Origin: an uncultured Collinsella sp. | GTDB lineage: Bacteria; Actinomycetota; Coriobacteriia; Coriobacteriales; Coriobacteriaceae | NCBI GenBank assembly: GCA_902490305.1 | Contig: CABUDI010000013.1 | Location: forward strand, 1-45,985 | Length of the DNA: 45,985 nt | Direction of reading: 5' to 3' | Shown: piece after piece, positions 16,492 through 24,033 of the stretch | How the letters are laid out: the number at the start of each line of letters is the position of its first letter | Position numbering within the stretch: position 1 is the first letter of the stretch | Made by a program: the position numbers and the translations under genes | Notes under the pieces: model-generated | Databases searched by the model: none | What the model was told of the DNA's origin: nothing | The model's input: the letters and a program-made list of their open reading frames with translations, nothing else

Positions 16492-17220
16492 CTACTTGCA
16501 GAGCGAAAGGGCGGCCTCGTCGGCAACGACAACGCAGTTGGTGTGCAGTTGCAGGATCGAGGCAGGGCACTCGGGGGTAACCGGACCATAGCACATGTCA
16601 TGCACGGCCTGTGCCTTGGCCTCGCCGTTGGCGACAACCAGGATCATGCGGGCATACATGATGGTCTGGGTACCCATGGTGTAGGCCTGACGGGGCACGT
16701 CGTCGATGCTGTCGAACAGGCGGCTGTTGGCCTGAATGGTGCTCTCGGTGAGGTCGACGCAGTGCGTACCCTTGGAGAAGTGGTCATCGGGCTCGTTGAA
16801 GCCAATGTGACCGTTGTTACCGATGCCGAGCAGCTGCAGATCGGGGTAACCGGCAGCAGCGACGATCTTGTCGTACTCAGAGCAGGCAGCGGCAGCGTCG
16901 GGATTGGAGCCATCGGGCACATGCGTGTTGTTCAGGTCGATGTTGATGTGATCGAAGAAGTTCTCACGCATAAAGTAGTGGTAGCTCTGGGGATCGTCAT
17001 GCGAAAGACCACGATACTCGTCGAGGTTGTAGGTGCTGACCTCGGCAAAGTCGACGTCACCCTTCTCGTACCAAGCGGCGAGCTGCTTGTAGGCGCCAAT
17101 CGGGGTGGAGCCGGTGGCAAGACCCAGCACGCAATCGGGTTTGAGGATAACCTGGGCCGAGATGATATTGGCGGCCTTGCGGCTCATATCCTCGTAGTCT
17201 TTAGCTTTAATGATCTTCAT
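16492..17220 (-). CDS. nagB: Glucosamine-6-phosphate deaminase
   Basis: Converts glucosamine-6-phosphate to fructose-6-phosphate and ammonia, feeding amino sugars into glycolysis. The 242-residue length is typical. Key blocks are LGLATGSTPIGAYK, TYNLDEYRGL (catalytic Asp), LLGIGNNGHIGFNEPD (catalytic His/Glu region) and TMGTQTIMYARMILVVANG. The ATG at 17220 has an AAAGGA ribosome site; open reading frame extending upstream is spurious. No nagA is present in the window. The PTS IIA gene lies upstream on the same strand, separated by a large hairpin, so nagB probably has its own promoter. Confidence 0.96.
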   Translation of the reverse strand: MKIIKAKDYEDMSRKAANIISAQVILKPDCVLGLATGSTPIGAYKQLAAWYEKGDVDFAEVSTYNLDEYRGLSHDDPQSYHYFMRENFFDHINIDLNNTHVPDGSNPDAAAACSEYDKIVAAAGYPDLQLLGIGNNGHIGFNEPDDHFSKGTHCVDLTESTIQANSRLFDSIDDVPRQAYTMGTQTIMYARMILVVANGEAKAQAVHDMCYGPVTPECPASILQLHTNCVVVADEAALSLCK

Positions 17221-17417
17221 TACGCGTCCTTTCTCGTACAAGAGAGGCAAGGCTCCCTTACAAGCACTTGCCCGCGGCCCGCGTCGGCCGCAACCAACGT
17301 GTGCGGCCACCAGGGCGAGGTCGCGTAATGTATGTGTCTCGTGTCTAGCCGCGTCGAGGCCCCTGCCCGTCCACGGTGACCCAAAGCTGTTTAGCTTCGG
17401 ACAAATCCCATCTTGCC

Positions 17418-17451
17418 ACGGAGGGCGCCCTCTTTCAAGGGCGCCCTCCGT
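17418..17451 (-). terminator. Strong 14-bp hairpin after the PTS IIA gene
   Basis: Arms 17418-17431 and 17438-17451 are perfectly complementary with a 6-base loop, 41 bases after the IIA stop. No T run follows in the minus direction, so it may be a T-less terminator or mRNA 3' protector. Confidence 0.6.
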
Positions 17452-17491
17452 AAACGTGTTTGAATTGTAGGCTAAAGGCCGAGCGCGCTCA

Positions 17492-17989
17492 CTAGCGCTC
17501 GCGAGCGACGATGAGTTGGTCCATCTCCTCGACATGCTCGCCAATAGAGCCCTTGATGCTCGAGAACTCAACGGAGTTGCACACCAAGATAGGAACCGTC
17601 ACATCGTAGCCCTCGGCAGCGATTGCCTCGCGATCGAACTCGATGAGCACATCGCCCTTATGGACGATGTCGCCCACTTGCGCATGTACGGTAAAGTGCT
17701 TGCCCTCGAGCTGAACAGTGTCCAAACCAACGTGGATGAGCACGTCTAGGCCATCGACCGTGTTGAGCGCAACGGCGTGTCCCGTGGGAAAAATGGCCTC
17801 GACCTTGGCGTCTGCCGGCGCAATCACGCGCGTGCCAGTAGGCTGAATCGCCACGCCCTGGCCCAAAAGGCCGGTGGCAAACGTCTGGTCATTGACCTCG
17901 GACAACGGAATGACATCGCCCGAGATGGGAGCATCCAGCGTAAGGACTCGACCACGCATACCAAAAGACCTTAGGACTTTAGTGAACAT
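17492..17989 (-). CDS. crr: PTS glucose-type EIIA component
   Basis: A 165-residue stand-alone EIIA-Glc domain, which receives phosphate from HPr and passes it to EIIB. The phosphorylated His is His86 in the LIHVGLDTV motif, and His71 (PTGHAVAL) is the supporting histidine. The PISGDVIPLSEV start and FATGLLGQGVAI block are also typical. The ATG at 17989 has a GAGGGGG ribosome site. No EIIBC, HPr or EI gene is in the window, so the partner permease is elsewhere. The symbol crr is by domain homology. Confidence 0.9.
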   Translation of the reverse strand: MFTKVLRSFGMRGRVLTLDAPISGDVIPLSEVNDQTFATGLLGQGVAIQPTGTRVIAPADAKVEAIFPTGHAVALNTVDGLDVLIHVGLDTVQLEGKHFTVHAQVGDIVHKGDVLIEFDREAIAAEGYDVTVPILVCNSVEFSSIKGSIGEHVEEMDQLIVARER

Positions 17990-18060
17990 GCTCCCCCTCG
18001 GACATACCAATCGACCAAAATAGCCTTAACAGTTTACCACTTGGCACTCGTTTTTGACCA

Positions 18061-19398
18061 TTAGGGAAGTTCGCGCTTGACAACCTCGACGATGTCGTCG
18101 ACAACGCGCTGGGTCAGCTCGTGCGTCTCGGCCTCGGCCATAACGCGGACCAGCGGCTCGGTACCGCTCGGACGCACCAGAATGCGACCGCGGCCGTCAA
18201 GTTCCTTCTCGGCAGCAGCGACGGCATCCCAGATGGGCTGGCAATCGTCCAGACCAGCCTTGTTGTCGGAATGCACGTTGACGAGTACCTGCGGGTACTT
18301 CTTCATGATGCCGGCAAGATCGGTGAGGGTACGACCGGTGCGCTTGAGCACGGCCAGCAGCTGCAGAGCCGTCACCAGACCGTCACCGGTGGTGTTGTGC
18401 TCCAGGAAGATGATGTGGCCGGACTGTTCGCCGCCGATGACGGCGCCATCCGCGAGCATGCGCTCCAGAACGTAGCGATCGCCCACGGCGGTCTGAACCA
18501 TCTCGAAGCCCTGCTCCTTCATAGCGATGGAGAAGCCCAGGTTGCACATGACGGTCGAGACGATCTCGGAGTTGGCGAGCTTGCCGCGGGCGGCGAGGTC
18601 AGAACCGCAGATAGCCAGGATGTAGTCACCGTCGATCTCATTGCCCTCGCTGTCCACGAACAGCACGCGATCGGCGTCGCCGTCGTGGGCCAGGCCGATG
18701 TCAGCATGGGTGCGCAGCACGAGCTCGCGCAGGGGCTCAAGGTGAGTGGAGCCGCACTCAACGTTAATGTCAGTGCCGCAGTAATCGGTGTTGATGGCAT
18801 GGACCGTGGCACCCAGGCGCTGCAGCGCGGCGGGCGTAGTCTGGCAGGAAGCACCATGACCGCAGTCGACGGCAACGACTAGGCCATCGAGCCTCAGGCC
18901 ATCAAGCGTATCGATGGCGTGGTCGACGTATGCCTTGCGAGCGTCCTTCATCTTGATGATGTGGCCCACGCCGGCACCGGTCGGCAGCGTGTCGGCAGCC
19001 ATGGCTTCCTCGGACATGACCCAGGCGCTGATCTCCTCCTCGACCGCATCGGGAAGCTTCATACCCTTGCGGCTAAAGAATTTGATGCCGTTGAACTCCG
19101 GCGGATTATGCGAAGCAGAGATGACGATGCCGCCGTCGAGCTCGTTCTGGACGGTGAGCAGCGCCACGGCAGGCGTGGGGATGACGCCGCAGCAGTGCGG
19201 ACGGCCGCCCTCGGCCATGATGCCGGCGGTCAGAGCGCTCTCGAGCATGGTGCCCGAAAGACGCGTGTCGCGGCCGACGCAGATATCCGGACCAAGGAAC
19301 TTGGTCGCCGCGCGGCCCAGGCGAAACGCGAGGTCGCACGAGAGGTCGGCATTGGCGACGCCACGGACGCCGTCGGTACCGAAGATGTTCTGGGGCAT
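18061..19398 (-). CDS. glmM: Phosphoglucosamine mutase
   Basis: Interconverts glucosamine-6-phosphate and glucosamine-1-phosphate on the way to UDP-GlcNAc and peptidoglycan. At 445 residues it is full length. It has the FGTDGVRG N-terminus, the phosphoserine loop ISASHNPP (Ser96), the metal-binding DGDADRVLFVD loop, GGEQSGHII and the C-terminal RPSGTEPLVRVMAE phosphate-binding loop. The ATG has an AAGGAG ribosome site. It lies downstream of rplM-rpsI, a common actinobacterial order, but a terminator (19448-19490) sits between. Confidence 0.97.
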   Translation of the reverse strand: MPQNIFGTDGVRGVANADLSCDLAFRLGRAATKFLGPDICVGRDTRLSGTMLESALTAGIMAEGGRPHCCGVIPTPAVALLTVQNELDGGIVISASHNPPEFNGIKFFSRKGMKLPDAVEEEISAWVMSEEAMAADTLPTGAGVGHIIKMKDARKAYVDHAIDTLDGLRLDGLVVAVDCGHGASCQTTPAALQRLGATVHAINTDYCGTDINVECGSTHLEPLRELVLRTHADIGLAHDGDADRVLFVDSEGNEIDGDYILAICGSDLAARGKLANSEIVSTVMCNLGFSIAMKEQGFEMVQTAVGDRYVLERMLADGAVIGGEQSGHIIFLEHNTTGDGLVTALQLLAVLKRTGRTLTDLAGIMKKYPQVLVNVHSDNKAGLDDCQPIWDAVAAAEKELDGRGRILVRPSGTEPLVRVMAEAETHELTQRVVDDIVEVVKRELP

Positions 19399-19447
19399 AG
19401 GATCGCTCCTTCCCTAGCAGGCGATATGCAACCGCCTACCCTAGTCG

Positions 19448-19490
19448 AAAAAGAAAAGCGGGACCCGCCGAGGAATCGGCAGGCCCCGCT
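19448..19490 (-). terminator. Rho-independent terminator of rplM-rpsI
   Basis: On the minus strand, AGCGGGGCCTGCCGA pairs imperfectly with TCGGCGGGTCCCGCT, followed by a TTTTCTTTTT run, about 30 bases after the rpsI stop. Confidence 0.88.
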
Positions 19491-19521
19491 TGTACATTGT
19501 ATCTCGAAAGGAGATAAAACC

Positions 19522-19917
<396 letters not shown>

Positions 19918-19919
19918 CT

Positions 19920-20363
19920 TTAAGCCTCCAGCTCAATCTTCGTGGGGTTCTGGGCAGCATGCGGATGCTCGGCACCAGCGTAGACCTTAAGCTTGGTCAT
20001 CTGGGCACGGCCGAGGGTGGTCTTGGGCAGCATACCGCGAACGGCGCGCTCGATGACCTTCTCCGGGTGCTTCTCCATAGCCTGGCGGAAGCTCTCAGCC
20101 TTAAGGCCGCCGTTGTAGCCGCTGTGGCGATAATAGGTCTTCGTGTCGGCCTTGTTACCGGTAAGCTGGACCTTATCGGCGTTGATGACGACAACGAAGT
20201 CGCCGCAGTCGCTGTTGGGCGTGAACTGGGGCTTGTTCTTACCGCGCAGGATCATTGCGATCTGGGTGGCAAGACGGCCCAGGACAGCACCATCGGCGTC
20301 GACGAGAACCCAGTTGCGCTGGACCTCGCCCTGCTTGGCGTAGTGAGTCGATTTCGAAATCAC
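19920..20363 (-). CDS. rplM: 50S ribosomal protein L13
   Basis: A 147-residue L13 with RNWVLVDADGAVLGRLATQIA and the GMLPKTTLGRAQMTKLKVYAG block. The start is GTG at 20363 with GGAGGA five bases upstream; no ATG fits the family start. Its promoter is visible at 20430-20457. L13 and S9 are commonly co-transcribed, as here. Confidence 0.97.
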   Translation of the reverse strand: MISKSTHYAKQGEVQRNWVLVDADGAVLGRLATQIAMILRGKNKPQFTPNSDCGDFVVVINADKVQLTGNKADTKTYYRHSGYNGGLKAESFRQAMEKHPEKVIERAVRGMLPKTTLGRAQMTKLKVYAGAEHPHAAQNPTKIELEA

Positions 20364-20429
20364 TTAGACTCCTCCATGTACAGTACGTGTTGTTACAGAG
20401 ATTCACGGGGCTCTGCAAGTAACCCGTCC

Positions 20430-20457
20430 ATATTACCCCGCTCGCCGTACGAGTCAA
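20430..20457 (-). promoter_or_regulatory. Promoter of rplM-rpsI
   Basis: TTGACT (20452-20457) and TAATAT (20430-20435) are separated by 16 bases on the minus strand. Transcription would start near 20423, leaving a leader of about 60 bases before the rplM GTG. Confidence 0.8.
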
Positions 20458-20558
20458 CAGGTATTTTGGCTCCGACCAGAGTTTCTGCACATGTCATCCA
20501 CGAGCCGTGATTTTTCCAGCTCTTTAGCTGTTGTCATTTTTTTGAGGGTTCGCTATCG

Positions 20559-21437
20559 CTAGCGCTCAACGAACTCTTGGATTTCCGCGAGCAGGCGCTT
20601 TGCCTCCTGACGGCCCTGGATATACAGGTCCAAAAGCTTTGCCGAATCGTGCTCGACATGGCCGACCTCGACCGGCTTTTGCGGAGCAACGACCAGCGCG
20701 CGGCCCTCGCGCTCATACTTCCACAGATGCATGCGCTGGATGTTATAACGGTCGTGGCGCGTCTCGATAGCCTCGAGCAGATAGGGGTAGTCGGCATAGC
20801 GGGCGCGCGCGGCGGGCATAAACTCGTAGGGCTTTTTCTCGTACGAGCGGTCCTGCGTGACAATGACAACCGCGCGATCGAAGCCCGCCTCCTCGAGCAC
20901 ATGCTCGATGGGGACCGAATCGGCTACGCCGCCGTCGACGTATTTGTGCCCGTCAATCTCGACCGGCGGCGTCACCAGCGGCAGCGAGGTCGAGGCGCGA
21001 ACAGCGTCGAGGTCAAGTACGGCGCTTTTGACCGGCAGGTACGTGGCGGTTCCAAAAAGCATGTCCGTCGCGACGGCGTACATCTCGACGGAGCTTGCGT
21101 CGAACGTCTCGTTGTCAAAGGGATCTAGGCGGTCCTGGACATCGTTGAAGATAAAGTCGTAACCCACAATAGAGCCCGTGGACGCAAACGATGCGGCGCC
21201 CATGAAGCGGTTGTCATTGCAGAAAGCCAGGTTGATGCGGTTGGCACGGCCGATCTGGTGCGACTTGTAGTTCACGCCGTTGAGGGCGCCGGCCGATACA
21301 CCGTAGACAGCCGGAATCTCGACGCCGGCCTCCATGAGAACGTCGAGCACGCCCGCAGTAAACTGCCCGCGGAAGCTGCCGCCCTCCAGGACGAGCGCGA
21401 CCTTGCCGGCGTTCTTTGCCTTATCTTCTGCAGTCAT
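20559..21437 (-). CDS. Patatin-like phospholipase family protein
   Basis: A 292-residue patatin fold hydrolase. It shows the oxyanion-hole region LEGGSFRGQFTAGVLD, the nucleophile elbow GVSAG (Ser48) and the catalytic Asp168 in DGG, giving a Ser-Asp dyad. Bacterial relatives are the YjjU/RssA-type lipid acyl hydrolases; the substrate is unknown. No signal peptide or membrane segment, so it should be cytoplasmic. The ATG has AGGAGG upstream. It is a single gene, with its end 100 bases from the rplM promoter. Confidence 0.9.
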   Translation of the reverse strand: MTAEDKAKNAGKVALVLEGGSFRGQFTAGVLDVLMEAGVEIPAVYGVSAGALNGVNYKSHQIGRANRINLAFCNDNRFMGAASFASTGSIVGYDFIFNDVQDRLDPFDNETFDASSVEMYAVATDMLFGTATYLPVKSAVLDLDAVRASTSLPLVTPPVEIDGHKYVDGGVADSVPIEHVLEEAGFDRAVVIVTQDRSYEKKPYEFMPAARARYADYPYLLEAIETRHDRYNIQRMHLWKYEREGRALVVAPQKPVEVGHVEHDSAKLLDLYIQGRQEAKRLLAEIQEFVER

Positions 21438-21632
21438 ATTGACCTCCTGCGATTGCGTTTTGGCTTTCTTCTACCCAGTTTTGGAATGGAGGGCGCGCAG
21501 GTTTTTTGAGGCGGCAGGTGAAGCGGAAAGTGTGTCCCAGTTTGAGGCGGAATTCCGGGATGCACTTTCCGCTTGGACCGCCATTGGGAAAGCGCGTCCC
21601 ACTCTGCGTTGGCGCCGCGTTTTCTTTACGCC

Positions 21633-21872
21633 CGCGCCCTGCATAGAGTTAGATTCTCCGCGGATTTGGGGTTCCGTTGATGCGGCGCATGGCAGGCTGA
21701 GATTCGATAACATCGCATCTATATAGGGTTGAGGCTTTGCGCGGAGAATCCGCGTCTTTGCTTCGCAAATCCGCACCGGCTTCGGCCGCCTGCCGGCGTC
21801 CTCGCCCGCGGGCTACAAACGCTCCGCGTTTGTTTAACGCTCGCGCCCTGCATAGAGTTCGATTCTCCGCGG
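21633..21872 (+). repeat. Two 31-bp repeats resembling the tmRNA 3' end
   Basis: Copies at 21633-21663 and 21842-21872 differ by one base. Both contain GAGTTCGATTCTCCGCG-like sequence (the first has an A for the central C), which is the T-arm region of the tmRNA encoded on the opposite strand (21938-21954). The ~490 bases from 21438 to 21928 hold no gene, only these repeats and short GC-rich inverted repeats. This resembles scars left at an ssrA integration site. Confidence 0.6.
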
Positions 21873-21886
21873 TATCTGTAAGTAAT

Positions 21887-21918
21887 AAAAAAGCAGGTAG
21901 AGACACTTCTCTACCTGC
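21887..21918 (-). terminator. Rho-independent terminator of tmRNA
   Basis: An 11-bp stem (21893-21903/21908-21918) with a TTTTTT run on the minus strand, directly after the tmRNA 3' CCA. Confidence 0.9.
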
Positions 21919-21928
21919 CTGTAACTAT

Positions 21929-22292
21929 TGGTGGAGGCGCGGAGAATCGAACTCCGGTCCACGAAAGCCCCCTGATTGGCATCTCCAAGCTCAGTCGCTG
22001 GTTTAGTCTCGGACGCTTTGCGCGCAGCGACACGCTCGCGGCGTCCTAACCGGTTCGGTCTTAGCCTGCGCCATACCGATTACGTGCGCAGGAGCATTCC
22101 CCTAACATGACGTCGCGCCGGTGTCGGGGAAATCACCGGGTTGACGCGCCGCTATAAACTAAGCAGCGAGAGCCATAGGCTCAAAAGAAGAGTTGTTGTC
22201 AATTCAATTTGACGGTACCCCTGTTTAACGAGGCGAGGAGACCTCGGCTTGCTTCCTCTCTCAGAGCTATCGTGTCGAAACCAGTCGCCCCC
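21929..22292 (-). ncRNA. ssrA: tmRNA (transfer-messenger RNA)
   Basis: Rescues stalled ribosomes. The ends form a tRNA-like domain: 5' GGGGGCG pairs with 3' CGCCTCC before the encoded ACCA, the 5' GACTGGTTTCGAC motif is present, and the T arm reads GTTCGATTC. The tag frame ends DNNSSFEPMALAA then TAG, with an in-frame TGA six bases before the GAC codon. The resume codon is therefore GAC or the preceding ATT, not the usual alanine codon. Length 364. Terminator at 21887-21918. Confidence 0.96.
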
Positions 22293-22531
22293 GAATGTTG
22301 GGAAAGTCTGGATGGTATCGGGTCTGCAAACACCCGATAACCGTCGACTTTTCAAGGAACACGCGGGGTGAACCCCGCTCGTGGATAGCTATCTTACCAC
22401 GTTCTAAAGGCAGACAGCTGTTCTATGCACGAGCTGTGAAGACCCCAATGTGCTCCGCACTTCGCACTTTTGCTACCGATCGCGTCACGTATATTTTCGC
22501 CAAGCAAAATTGACCCGTCGAAAGGACCGTT
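22293..22531. other. Divergent tmRNA / hypothetical-gene intergenic region
   Basis: No gene is visible. It must contain the tmRNA promoter (minus strand) and that of the next gene; a clear -35/-10 pair was not found. A short perfect GCGGGGT/ACCCCGC hairpin lies near 22366-22381. Confidence 0.35.
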
Positions 22532-22966
22532 ATGGATACCAAGCAGCAACTCGTCAATGCCCTCGCAGGTCTGGGTTCAACCATTACCGAAGCTATGGAT
22601 GTCATCGAAGGCTTTGTCCCCTGCGGACATCCCGCCCTCACGGTTTCGAACGCCCTTGTTGCGCTGGACGCTGACGATGATGCAGCTCTCGCCCAGCAGC
22701 TTGAGACCGTCGAGGGCTTTATCGACCACGTGAGCGAGAACCGCGGCGTGGCCGCCTACCACGGCATCGAGGTCGAGCTCGCGGGTCCCAAAGCCGATCT
22801 GCTCGCAGCAATCCGCGAGGTAGGCGCCCTTATGCAGACTGCAGGCGTCAAGAACACCCAGGTCAACGAGTGGGTCTACCGAAGCCTGGCAGCACTAAAC
22901 GATTCCGACGAAAAGGCTGCCGAAAAGCTCGCCGAAGCTCCCGTCATCAAGGCCGCGCTTTTGTAA
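22532..22966 (+). CDS. Conserved hypothetical protein, 144 residues
   Basis: I do not recognise a family. The protein is acidic, alanine-rich and predicted helical, with no signal peptide or membrane segment. A single Cys-Gly-His lies near residue 31 in an FVPCGHPALTVSNALVALD stretch. The AAAGGA ribosome site before the ATG and regular codon use show it is real. It stands alone between tmRNA and the convergent toxin-antitoxin pair. Confidence 0.7.
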   Translation: MDTKQQLVNALAGLGSTITEAMDVIEGFVPCGHPALTVSNALVALDADDDAALAQQLETVEGFIDHVSENRGVAAYHGIEVELAGPKADLLAAIREVGALMQTAGVKNTQVNEWVYRSLAALNDSDEKAAEKLAEAPVIKAALL

Positions 22967-23024
22967 ATATCAGACGCGGGCCCCTTGGCGCATCGTCGTC
23001 CAAGAGGCCCGCAAACAGTTCGCG

Positions 23025-23540
23025 TCAACCGATAGCCGCGCCGCCACGTTCGGCCAAAGCAAGAATCGGCATCATTTGGTGCGGGGTCTTTGCTGCAAGA
23101 TCGGCATGTTCGAGCAGCTTACGATCGTTGGTCACCAAGTAATCGACCTGCGCGCGCTTGCACGCGGCGAGCACCAAGTTGTCCTCGTAATCGCGATGGA
23201 GCGCTAAGTATTTGTCGGCCAGCCAAAGGTCCGACGCATCTGCACCCACGGCCGTAGCGTTTTCGGTCATATTCCGAACAAACGCCAGCGCCGCATCGCC
23301 AATCGCGCGGGCAGAAGCCTCGTCGAGCGCTCCCCCGCTGGCAAGAACGCCACGCTTCAGCTCGTGTTGGACAACGTACAGTACGTCCTTAGCGATATGC
23401 ACCGGAAAGAACAGCGATGCCCCCGCCTCCGTCGCCTGCCCAATAAACGCACGCGCGGCAAGCGACTCGGCATGGTCAACACAAAACGAATCAACCCATA
23501 CGTTGGCGTCCACCATGATCTTGAGAGGGGCTCCGCTCAC
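23025..23540 (-). CDS. PIN-domain ribonuclease toxin
   Basis: A 171-residue VapC-like PIN domain. Acidic residues of the active site are visible: MVDANVWVD near the N-terminus, a central Glu/Asp group (DASDLWLADKYLALHRDYEDNLVLAA) and LVTNDRKLLEHA near the C-terminus. The GTG at 23540 overlaps the antitoxin stop (GTGA) and has a GGGG ribosome site; an internal ATG at 23516 would give 163 residues. It probably cleaves RNA and is held inactive by the upstream partner. In this genome it is a chromosomal two-gene unit. Confidence 0.85.
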   Translation of the reverse strand: MSGAPLKIMVDANVWVDSFCVDHAESLAARAFIGQATEAGASLFFPVHIAKDVLYVVQHELKRGVLASGGALDEASARAIGDAALAFVRNMTENATAVGADASDLWLADKYLALHRDYEDNLVLAACKRAQVDYLVTNDRKLLEHADLAAKTPHQMMPILALAERGGAAIG

Positions 23541-23872
23541 AGGATCATCCCCTTTTGGCGATAGCGCTCGTCCATGGCTTCGGAATAGATTGTGTCCCAA
23601 TCGCGATCGTCGGATACGGGCGACGCAGCGATGCCCAAATCTGCATAAAGCCGGTCTGCCGCTGCCCACGACGCGGCGAACGGAGTATCGTGCGCGACGG
23701 TCTGTTGCCGGTCGTCGACGGCCGCAAGCACTTCCTCGCACTGCCCGCCGCCCTGCGCGACCTTGGCCACGACCTTTTTGATGAGCTCGGGCAGTGATCT
23801 GTCCGAAAGCCGCAACGCTTCCTCCGCATGGTCCTTGACCTGGCGATCCACGCGAACGTTCACCTGCGCCAT
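23537..23872 (-). CDS. RelB/DinJ-like antitoxin of the PIN toxin
   Basis: A 111-residue protein with an N-terminal ribbon-helix-helix-like segment (MAQVNVRVDRQVKDHAEEAL) typical of RelB/DinJ antitoxins, followed by an acidic C-terminal region that would wrap the toxin. The ATG at 23872 fits the family start; a GTG at 23890 has a better ribosome site and may be used instead. The stop overlaps the PIN start by four bases. RelB-like with PIN is a less common pairing than VapB-PIN. Its promoter at 23931-23959 carries three GCTAGC sites, likely its own operator. Confidence 0.8.
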   Translation of the reverse strand: MAQVNVRVDRQVKDHAEEALRLSDRSLPELIKKVVAKVAQGGGQCEEVLAAVDDRQQTVAHDTPFAASWAAADRLYADLGIAASPVSDDRDWDTIYSEAMDERYRQKGMIL

Positions 23873-23911
23873 GCCGCTAACAGCACCCACGTTGATCCCG
23901 CTCCCTTCAAA

Positions 23912-23959
23912 TGCTAGCACCGCTAGCAACACTATATAGAGAAGCTAGCAAATGGTCAA
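23912..23959 (-). promoter_or_regulatory. Promoter and triple-GCTAGC operator of the toxin-antitoxin pair
   Basis: TTGACC (23954-23959) and TATAGT (23931-23936) are 17 bases apart on the minus strand. GCTAGC palindromes lie at 23944-23949 (within the spacer) and at 23922-23927 and 23913-23918 (at the start region and early leader). Ribbon-helix-helix antitoxins bind short palindromes over their own promoters, so this is a likely autorepression operator. Confidence 0.75.
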
Positions 23960-23963
23960 ATGC

Positions 23964-24009
23964 AAAAGGCCTGCGTCCGGACGACACCGATGCCGTCTGG
24001 GCGCAGGCC
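23964..24009 (-). terminator. Rho-independent terminator of the P-type ATPase gene
   Basis: GGCCTGCG arms (23968-23975 with 24002-24009) extended inward by further pairing, followed by TTTT on the minus strand, 25 bases after the stop. Confidence 0.85.
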
Positions 24010-24033
24010 AGATAACGTGGGCGAACACGTCCG

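Noticed and set aside
16162..17328. 388-codon plus-strand open frame covering nagB
   Set aside because: Mostly antisense to nagB, which has all catalytic motifs; no ribosome site or recognisable domain.
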